Below, in pieces: positions 1 through 5,745 of a stretch of DNA of 64,000 nt; position 1 is the first letter of the stretch; each line of letters begins with the position of its first letter. A program made the translations under genes and the position numbers. The stretch comes from Croceibacterium xixiisoli (lineage in GTDB: Bacteria > Pseudomonadota > Alphaproteobacteria > Sphingomonadales > Sphingomonadaceae): NCBI RefSeq assembly GCF_009827305.1, contig NZ_WTYJ01000001.1, positions 1,674,001 to 1,738,000 of the forward strand. Reading direction: 5' to 3'. A model generated the notes under the pieces. The model had not been told where the DNA came from and ran no database searches. It worked only from the letters and a program-made list of their open reading frames with translations.

Positions 1-902
1 CGGATGCCTGGCGCTGGGCGGTTATCACGAAGATACTTCGCCACATCGGGATCCAAGGTATCGTAAATCAGTTCGATGACGAGCTTGCCCCAGTATTTCG
101 GCCTGCTGCTTAATGGGCCCTGCCAATTGGTCAGCCGTCCGAACTCCTCCCATAGGTCGTCTGGGAATGTTTTTTCCCAAGCGCGCAACTCTTCGGCAAT
201 GAAAAGCCTGAGCTTGACCTGGAGAGCATCCTCAGCGCGTTCAAACTGATATCCCGTCGCCTCGTCAATCAGGGCATCAAGTCCGGTGCGGGTCAGACCC
301 GCAGTGAGAACTGCGCATTTGATCGCGATTTGCCTCTGTCGGTCTGTCAGTGGGGCCTGCTTGTACAGTGCCTGCACATAACCTCGGCAGATCAGTTCAA
401 AGTGCTCTGTGGTCATCCCCCTACCGGAAAACTGAGTGCCCGGGATGGAAAAATCCAAAAGTTCGGCCAGGATCAAGTCATTGTTAATGTAAGACTTTAG
501 TGCAGACACACCAGTAAACTTGGCCAGGTCGCCGCTGTCTGCTTCGGCAATCGATTTAACTGCCGATCGAAGGGAAATCACCCTGTCGCCAGTGTCGAGG
601 ACATAAACGTCAAGTTCATCCCCGCCGAGGTCAATCTTACCCCTCCATTTAGCGAATGGCGATGCTGGAAAACCGCCTTCAGGTTCGACAATAATTTTGG
701 ATGGTTGCCGACCAGGTTGCATTTCCAATGGGTCAATAGACAGGCCAATTTCCGAACCGGCTGTGATGATCTTGTGGTGCCACTTCGCCGGGATCCGTCC
801 GGTACTCACCCAATATTGTACGGTGCTCTGCTTAACGGACAGCATCCGCGCCAGTTCGGACTGGCTACCAAACCTTGCGACTAATGTTTCGACTCGGTTC
901 AT
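1..902 (-). CDS. P63C-domain phage protein with N-terminal HTH (3' end outside window)
   Basis: The reading frame starts at an ATG (complement of 900-902) behind a strong GGAAGGAG ribosome site and stays open to the left edge, so about 300 residues are visible and the C-terminus is missing. Residues about 11-40 look like a Cro/YdaS-type helix-turn-helix (SELARMLSVKQSTVQYW). The far C-terminal part has the P63C signature: a stretch reading FIAEELRAWEKTFPDDLWEEF in the family pattern, then RPKYWGKLV. P63C proteins are common in prophages and their role is not known. Two matching dyads lie just upstream, so autoregulation by the HTH is a reasonable inference. Confidence 0.85.
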   Translation of the reverse strand, partial: MNRVETLVARFGSQSELARMLSVKQSTVQYWVSTGRIPAKWHHKIITAGSEIGLSIDPLEMQPGRQPSKIIVEPEGGFPASPFAKWRGKIDLGGDELDVYVLDTGDRVISLRSAVKSIAEADSGDLAKFTGVSALKSYINNDLILAELLDFSIPGTQFSGRGMTTEHFELICRGYVQALYKQAPLTDRQRQIAIKCAVLTAGLTRTGLDALIDEATGYQFERAEDALQVKLRLFIAEELRAWEKTFPDDLWEEFGRLTNWQGPLSSRPKYWGKLVIELIYDTLDPDVAKYLRDNRPAPGI

Positions 903-927
903 GCGCAACTCCTTCCCACCAGCAGCT

Positions 928-966
928 AACAAAAATTATTGGTAGCTGCTAACGAAAATTTTCGTT
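928..966. promoter_or_regulatory. two operator-like dyads upstream of the P63C gene
   Basis: A perfect 16-bp palindrome, AACGAAAATTTTCGTT, occupies 951-966. A degenerate copy, AACAAAAATTATTGGT, occupies 928-943, so the two centres are 23 bp apart. Both sit within 65 bp upstream of the P63C/HTH start codon. That is what an autoregulatory operator pair would look like; the binding protein is inferred. Confidence 0.5.
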
Positions 967-1130
967 GGCCAATTCCCTACGCATTCCCACGCACATAGAA
1001 ACACGGCGCCGACTAGCAACGCACCATAGCCCAGTCGCACACGCCCGCGGCTCCTGAAAGATAACGCCCGAAAATTCTCAGTTGCCGCTGCCATCGGCCC
1101 GCTGCATGTTTCCGCATGGAGAGGAAGACC

Positions 1131-1229
1131 ATGCAAGACCGTGAAACCTTCGTATTCTTCGTCGGCATCATCTGCGGATTTATCGTGCTCTTCGGCGGCC
1201 TCGCCCTGTTGATCAGCTGGGCATTTTAG
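1131..1229 (+). CDS. 32-residue single-pass membrane protein
   Basis: A short frame of 32 codons starts with ATG behind GAGAGGAAG, a good ribosome site. It has a polar start (MQDRETF) and then one continuous hydrophobic stretch rich in F, G, I and L up to SWAF. This is the shape of a tiny inner-membrane phage protein. No function can be assigned. It is one of three such small membrane frames on the plus strand in this end of the prophage. Confidence 0.5.
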   Translation: MQDRETFVFFVGIICGFIVLFGGLALLISWAF

Positions 1230-1288
1230 CCATTCCGTCATTTTGCCGCCCCGCCTCAAACGGGATCACCCAGTGGATGTGCCAACCG

Positions 1289-1537
1289 TCAACGTGTTTG
1301 ATCGACCGCAGCTGACCTGAAGGCTGAAATCTGCAGCATGTATAGAATCAATCCCTCGGCGTTAGTGACGTCCATTTGCCATTCTTGATCGACCCAGAGT
1401 TCACCTGCGTGCTCCGTCAAAAGCTGACCAGTTCGCTTCGCTGCCTCCACGCGTGCCGCAGTGCTGTCAGCCAGCTCCGCCCCTTCTGTGAGCATTACAT
1501 GCGTTGGTGTGCGGACCTCGAAGTTGTAAAATGGCAA
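1289..1537 (-). CDS. DUF6894-like small protein
   Basis: The best start is a TTG behind AAGGGAGAG, giving 82 residues beginning PFYNFEVRTP. The pattern (aromatic N-terminus, then GAELAD, a helix with ARVEAAKRTGQLL, and a C-terminal VTNAEGLILY strand) matches my memory of the DUF6894 family, which is widespread in sphingomonads and rhizobia and has no known function. The frame could extend upstream to 1591 but without a ribosome site. It lies between the P63C gene and the small membrane proteins and is probably cargo. Confidence 0.5.
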   Translation of the reverse strand: MPFYNFEVRTPTHVMLTEGAELADSTAARVEAAKRTGQLLTEHAGELWVDQEWQMDVTNAEGLILYMLQISAFRSAAVDQTR

Positions 1538-1888
1538 ACGCGCTCTCCCTTGAACGCTTAACCACGGTTGGGCCCTATGTATCCGCAGCAACTGCAGATA
1601 TATAAATTAATGGGCGGTGATGGCATTCGCGAGGGTGCCGCGCTCGACGCAACCTGTGCAATTATTGCACTGGTTGCCTCCGAATCTCTGCCGCCCACTC
1701 CCGCGCCTGGCGGCGTCGTCATTGTCACAGCGAATTCTCCCGTCAAGCAGCGGATACTGCACAGCCCCGCCAAGTGGAGGCGGGCTTGGCGTATATCGTA
1801 ACGAACCTCATTCAGCGGCACTTTTGAAACCATCTGCGGTTGCTGCTACGTGTTTGTACGTGCATTTTGCCGCAAAAAGGGGGTGCGC
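1538..1888. other. 351-bp gap with no convincing gene; holds a 25-bp dyad
   Basis: Frames exist on both strands here, but none has a good ribosome site together with protein-like composition. The stretch contains an A+T-rich promoter-like run (ATATATAAATTAATG, about 1597-1613) and an interrupted dyad at 1651-1675: AACC, T, GTGCAAT, T, ATTGCAC, T, GGTT. It could be a control region for the small plus-strand genes that follow. Confidence 0.4.
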
Positions 1889-1990
1889 GTGCGTGGATGG
1901 AAACGAGAGCTGTTGCTTTTCGCCGCCGCTGTCAGCGCGTTTATCCTGTTGGTTGGCGCCGCGGGCCTTTTAATTCAGCGACTGCTGTGA
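1889..1990 (+). CDS. 33-residue single-pass membrane protein
   Basis: A GTG start behind AAAAAGGGGG opens a frame of 33 codons. The N-terminus is positively charged (VRGWKRE), followed by one transmembrane stretch rich in L, A, I and V, ending QRLL. The start could be the GTG six bases earlier. The positive-inside layout supports translation, but such a short frame could occur by chance. Confidence 0.4.
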   Translation: MRGWKRELLLFAAAVSAFILLVGAAGLLIQRLL

Positions 1991-2126
1991 TCAGTCAGGC
2001 CGATCAGCGGATCGACGCGGCTGCCAACGGGAAGCCGGGGGCGGGGTAGCAGCCGGCCCGGCATTCCCCCGCCTTGCGGAATCGTGGTGCGCTGATAACC
2101 CTCGCGCGACATTGGAAAGGCGGGGC

Positions 2127-2291
2127 ATGGAACCGGAACGCAAGCGGATGGACAACGCGGGACGCGCCGGCATGGTGCTATGCTTCGTCCTGCTCATGGT
2201 TGATTACTTCGTGTTGGAGCGCTCGGCTGCGACCAGTGTGTTGTTCACCGGCGCTGCGCTCGCCCTGCTGATCGGTGCGATCACCCGCTAA
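2127..2291 (+). CDS. 54-residue two-pass membrane protein
   Basis: ATG behind GGAAAGGCGGGG starts a 54-codon frame. A polar, charged N-terminus (MEPERKRMDNAGR) precedes a first hydrophobic helix (about residues 15-29), a short charged turn (LERS) and a second helix (about 36-51). Its last 11 bases overlap the 3' end of the acyltransferase on the other strand. The two-helix hairpin resembles small phage holin-like or superinfection-exclusion membrane proteins, but no family is recognised. Confidence 0.5.
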   Translation: MEPERKRMDNAGRAGMVLCFVLLMVDYFVLERSAATSVLFTGAALALLIGAITR

Positions 2292-3360
2292 CTTTTTCCT
2301 CGCTTGCCTCTCCGGCAAGAACTGCGCTTTCCTGTCGATCAACGACCGACGGGGCGTTGTGGGTCAGCCTGCGCAGCAAATTCCCGACCGGTCGCTCGAA
2401 AGCCCAGTGGATCAGGATCGCGAGGATAACGGCGACAGGGACAGCGAATAGGATTGCGACAGGAAGGGCTGCGAAGTTGCCAACCTTCGCACTGACCCGA
2501 TCAGCGGCAGCCGTAGCGAACGGATGAAACAGGTAAAGCGCGTAGCTGGCCGCGCCGAGCAGCAGGATAAATTTGTTCTGAATGGCCCAGCCGTGCCGCT
2601 CCAGTGAAATCACGCTTCCAACGAACGCCCCCGTGGCAGGCAGCAGCCATGCATTGTGAAACCCGATGCGCAGGTGCGGATAGATGGCCATGAAGGCTGC
2701 GCTGACGAACAAAAGCACCCACGACGCTCCCGCCGGGATGACCATGCCCCGCGCATAGGCAAGAGCCATAACCATGCCGAGCGCGAACTGCAGGATAATG
2801 GGCGAGGAATAGAATTTCAGCGCCACATCGGCCGGCTGCAAGACCGCGCCGAGGACTGCGATCGTGACGATGACGGTAACACACGGCCAGATAGTTCGGT
2901 CGAGGCTACCTTTGCCGAACGCCACGCACGCAGCGAAGAGCGCGTAGAACGCCATCTCCATATTCAACGTCCAGCCGAGAAAGAAGATAGGCTGGACGTT
3001 GCCGTCCGGGCGCAGGAACGGGATGAAGAGCAGCGATTTCCAGAATTCTGGCCAGGTCGGAAGGCTGGCTTGCATCAGTGGGTAACCGAACAGCAACGCG
3101 ACGGCGAAAATGCCCATCGTCAGCGCCCAGTAAAGCGGAACAATCCGCGTAATCCGATTGGCGACAAAGTTGCCGGCCGTCACGGGTTTTTTCCAGATGG
3201 AATGCACCATCACGAAGCCGGAGATGAGGAAGAATATATCGACGCCGGTATGCCCGAACCGGAACATTCGATCAGCGTGAAGATGCTCGATCGCCCCAAT
3301 GTGAACGAACACGACCATGAGAGCGGCCAGGGCCCTCAGCACTTGCAGATTGTAGAGCAT
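2281..3360 (-). CDS. acyltransferase family 3 (OafA/YrhL-like) membrane protein
   Basis: The 359-residue product has about ten hydrophobic segments and family-3 acyltransferase landmarks: an N-terminal LRALAALMVVFVHIG segment with the conserved His, and GVDIFFLISGFVM at about residues 39-51. Proteins of this family move acyl (often acetyl) groups onto surface sugars at the inner membrane. It follows the lysis cassette on the same strand, at the end of the late region. That is a usual place for a lysogenic-conversion gene, so O-antigen or capsule acetylation in the lysogen is plausible. The substrate is unknown. Confidence 0.85.
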   Translation of the reverse strand: MLYNLQVLRALAALMVVFVHIGAIEHLHADRMFRFGHTGVDIFFLISGFVMVHSIWKKPVTAGNFVANRITRIVPLYWALTMGIFAVALLFGYPLMQASLPTWPEFWKSLLFIPFLRPDGNVQPIFFLGWTLNMEMAFYALFAACVAFGKGSLDRTIWPCVTVIVTIAVLGAVLQPADVALKFYSSPIILQFALGMVMALAYARGMVIPAGASWVLLFVSAAFMAIYPHLRIGFHNAWLLPATGAFVGSVISLERHGWAIQNKFILLLGAASYALYLFHPFATAAADRVSAKVGNFAALPVAILFAVPVAVILAILIHWAFERPVGNLLRRLTHNAPSVVDRQESAVLAGEASEEKVSG

Positions 3361-3421
3361 GCAGCGGCGATTCCCTGTTCACGCGCTGCTTACAGGCTGG
3401 CCCGTTAGCGCACATCAACTT

Positions 3422-3946
3422 TCAGTCGACAATCGTGATCTGTTTTGCCCACTCCCGCGCCTTCCCGAGCCGCACGGTGTTTTCCGTGCAGATCAAAATG
3501 TCGGATTCTGGCACCGCGATCAATCCAGCATCCAGCTGGGCCGCTGCACCGGATCGGTCAGCACCTGGGGCACCGTCACTGTCGGCGCGGGCTCCGGAGC
3601 TGCCGGCCGCACTTCCAGCTGCCGGGCACTGCACCCGGTTGCGAGCAATGAAATCGCGAGCATCGGCCATGGCGTCAGCCTGGGCTTGTTCTGCATGTTC
3701 GTCGGTCCTTTGTGCGAGCGTCTGATAGCGCGCTTCCTGTTCGACCCGGGCAAGGCGGGCGAGGTCGGCGGCGTGCTTCTGCGCGTTTTCGATCCGGGCA
3801 ATGGTTGCGGTCAGCGTGGCATTGTCCTGCCGCTCGCGGCCGAGGCGCCAGGTCTGGACCGCGAAGGCTACCAGCAGCGCCACGAAGACGCCCGCCACCA
3901 GCGCGCCGACGTATGGCGCAATCCAGGCTTTGACGGCGCCGATCAT
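3422..3946 (-). CDS. Rz-like inner-membrane spanin
   Basis: 174 residues from an ATG that overlaps the endolysin stop (ATGA). One transmembrane helix near the N-terminus (about residues 10-32) is followed by a long charged helix with QTWRLGRERQ and repeated Ala/Glu/Arg, the usual i-spanin layout. The periplasmic part would bridge to the outer membrane for the last lysis step. A second gene with a lipobox is nested inside it in another frame, which strongly supports the spanin call. A GTG start five codons earlier is also possible. Confidence 0.75.
   Translation of the reverse strand: MIGAVKAWIAPYVGALVAGVFVALLVAFAVQTWRLGRERQDNATLTATIARIENAQKHAADLARLARVEQEARYQTLAQRTDEHAEQAQADAMADARDFIARNRVQCPAAGSAAGSSGARADSDGAPGADRSGAAAQLDAGLIAVPESDILICTENTVRLGKAREWAKQITIVD
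3520..3696 (-). CDS. Rz1-like outer-membrane spanin lipoprotein, nested in Rz
   Basis: A 58-codon frame lies wholly inside the Rz-like gene in a different reading frame. It has its own ATG behind AAAGGA. The product shows a signal peptide with a lipobox ending LLATGC (Cys22 is the lipidation site), and a short mature part rich in proline (RPAAPEPAPTVTVPQ). This matches o-spanins, which are lipoproteins facing the periplasm that pair with Rz and fuse the two membranes. Confidence 0.75.
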   Translation of the reverse strand: MQNKPRLTPWPMLAISLLATGCSARQLEVRPAAPEPAPTVTVPQVLTDPVQRPSWMLD

Positions 3947-4659
3947 GCCAGCGACCGCCACGCCGCAGCAATCTTGATATGGTAGCCGCCCTTTTCGTAG
4001 CCGGTGCCATTGTAGCCGCGTGCCAGCGGGCGGGCGTTCTCAGGATCGCCATTGATCGCTCGCAGCGCCGGCAGGAGGCGGTTCACTTCGAGATAGCGGC
4101 CGAAGGCGTCATAATGCGCAGCCTCGTTCCGGCTTAGCTGCCAGACGAAATCCAGCGCCGAGGAATAGCCGAGAGCCTTCCAGTGCGCGCCCATAATCTG
4201 GAACTTGCCGAAGCTGGCGCATTCAAGCGCGGCCTCCACACCGAACAGCGCGGTCGCATCGGCCAGCTTTTCCCAGCTGTCATTCATGCCGTTGTCGTTG
4301 ACGTCGGTCGTATAGCCGCCGGGCGTGGGGTTGGAGAGATAAGCCTGTCGCGCACCCGACCATAGCGCCCAAGTCTTGACCCGACGCCAGAGGTAATGCC
4401 GCTCATACAGGCAGGCCAGCAGCCCGGAGCGATCCCAGCCACTGCCGCCGCCTTCGACCTGGGCAACCGCTCCGATCTGCCGCGTGGTGCATTTCAGACG
4501 CGCGGCAAGGGCGGCGATGTCGGCCGGTGTGACCGCCGGCGCTGACCGGTTGCGAAACGCCTCGATCATCGCGGCCTTGGATTTCGGACCGAACTGGCCA
4601 TCGACCACCAGCTCGGCGCCCCTGGCGTTCAGCCAGGTCTGAGATTGCTTCGTATTCAT
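3943..4659 (-). CDS. endolysin, N-acetylmuramidase with peptidoglycan-binding N-terminus
   Basis: The start is the ATG of MNTKQSQTWL behind GGAGG, overlapping the stop of the upstream membrane gene; the frame extends further but out of context. It gives 238 residues. Residues about 10-35 (LNARGAELVVDGQFGPKSKAA) look like a peptidoglycan-binding repeat. The rest matches the phage N-acetylmuramidase family: QVEGGGSG with the likely catalytic Glu, then LYERHYLWRR, FGKFQIMG and a terminal RGYNGTGY. It would cut cell-wall glycan at lysis. No signal peptide is seen, so export should depend on a holin. Confidence 0.8.
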   Translation of the reverse strand: MNTKQSQTWLNARGAELVVDGQFGPKSKAAMIEAFRNRSAPAVTPADIAALAARLKCTTRQIGAVAQVEGGGSGWDRSGLLACLYERHYLWRRVKTWALWSGARQAYLSNPTPGGYTTDVNDNGMNDSWEKLADATALFGVEAALECASFGKFQIMGAHWKALGYSSALDFVWQLSRNEAAHYDAFGRYLEVNRLLPALRAINGDPENARPLARGYNGTGYEKGGYHIKIAAAWRSLA

Positions 4660-5057
4660 TGAGGTGTACCTCCGGGGTCTGAAAACAGCCGGCGCACGTA
4701 GTTCTCGGCCAGTTTGAAGAAGCCTTCGCCCAGCACGCCCGATCCCGCGCCGAACAGCAGGCCGACCAGCGGCGTCGGGCGGTTGCCGATGACCAGGCCA
4801 GCGGCCAGCGCCAGCATCATCACCGTGACCGGGGCGTCGAGCTGCCAGCGGTATTGCTTGCGGGTCGATTGGGCGGCGCCCAGCCACCATCGCGAGGTGG
4901 CGCAGGCGAACAGCGCGGCGCACATCGACGCGGCTTCGAATGGATAGCCCAGCAGGTGCCAGATGACGGGTTGAGCGGTCGCGACCGTGGCCCCTTGGAC
5001 CGCTGTTGCAGCGATAGGCGTTGCCGCCAGCGAGATTGCCCCCACGCGCCCGATCAC
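4656..5057 (-). CDS. multi-pass phage membrane protein, holin candidate
   Basis: 133 residues from a GTG that overlaps the preceding stop (GTGA); its own stop overlaps the endolysin start. Three hydrophobic segments are visible (about residues 5-30, 38-52 and 76-92), then a glycine-rich stretch and a charged tail (ENYVRRLFSD). Position directly before the endolysin and the membrane topology suggest a holin or accessory lysis protein. No named holin family is recognised. Confidence 0.6.
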   Translation of the reverse strand: MIGRVGAISLAATPIAATAVQGATVATAQPVIWHLLGYPFEAASMCAALFACATSRWWLGAAQSTRKQYRWQLDAPVTVMMLALAAGLVIGNRPTPLVGLLFGAGSGVLGEGFFKLAENYVRRLFSDPGGTPQ

Positions 5058-5578
5058 CGCAGGCTCACGACGCAGATAGCTGCGATGATGGTGGAGATCA
5101 CCAGCAAGGCCGGCTGTCGCAGCCGGTCTTTCGATCGCCAGAAGTGGATAGGGTGAGGCCGTTTGCGAAGCTGTTCGGACATCCCGCGTTCGGCGAGAAA
5201 ATAGAGCCCGATGGCAGCCATGCCCAGCGTCGCCGCCAATGGATCAACGAAGCGCTTGACGGTGATGATCAGGGCGCTCGTTTGCGGGTCCATGGGGTTC
5301 CATCCCCAGATAACCAGCGCCTCCGCCCCGAAGCGCATAGAGCCGGCTGCGCCCAGCAGCAAGCCAATGGCGCGCCATACGCCGATTGGGTCGATCAGCC
5401 GCTCGCAGTGACGCCGCTGCCACATTTTGCGCGCCAGGTAGATGGCCAGCATTGTGAACAGCAGGAAGCCGGCGGTCATCCATGCCATATTGATGGCAAC
5501 CAGCCACCCGTGACCGTCAAATGAAGGCGGCGCCACGGTGAGCGGCCCTTGCACGATTGAGCGTTGAGCGAAGCTCAT
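5054..5578 (-). CDS. multi-pass phage membrane protein of the lysis region
   Basis: 174 residues from ATG (MSFAQRSIV) behind AAAGGG; a TTG 11 codons upstream is the alternative. Four hydrophobic helices are seen, at about residues 25-48, 68-90, 107-130 and 152-170, with basic loops between (RKMWQRRHCER, RKRPHPIHFWRSKDR). It is coupled to the next membrane gene. It may be a second holin or antiholin; sequence alone does not say. Confidence 0.55.
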   Translation of the reverse strand: MSFAQRSIVQGPLTVAPPSFDGHGWLVAINMAWMTAGFLLFTMLAIYLARKMWQRRHCERLIDPIGVWRAIGLLLGAAGSMRFGAEALVIWGWNPMDPQTSALIITVKRFVDPLAATLGMAAIGLYFLAERGMSEQLRKRPHPIHFWRSKDRLRQPALLVISTIIAAICVVSLR

Positions 5579-5628
5579 AGCCAGCCCTTTCAGTGATATT
5601 GATGGAAGCAAAATAAGCGGGTAAAACG

Positions 5629-5745
5629 ATGGCTATGATCAAGCGCATCATTGAATCGCTCAGAGCGTTTTGGGCACCATGCCCAGACTGTCAGGCGCAC
5701 GCGTCGAAGCAGTGCGACGACTGCAATCTGCACATGATGAAGTGA
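5629..5745 (+). CDS. 38-residue CxxC protein on the opposite strand
   Basis: A small plus-strand frame fits between two minus-strand genes and its stop abuts the end of the tail gene. It reads MAMIKRIIESLRAFW, an amphipathic basic helix, followed by two Cys pairs (CPDC and CDDC) 11 residues apart, which could bind a zinc ion. There is no strong Shine-Dalgarno site. The exact fit into the gap and the paired cysteines argue for a real gene. Confidence 0.4.
   Translation: MAMIKRIIESLRAFWAPCPDCQAHASKQCDDCNLHMMK

Noticed and set aside
1-3421. Left attachment site (copy of the tRNA-Val 3' end)
   Set aside because: I looked for the tRNA-Val 3' segment in this end and did not see it; phage genes continue to the left edge.
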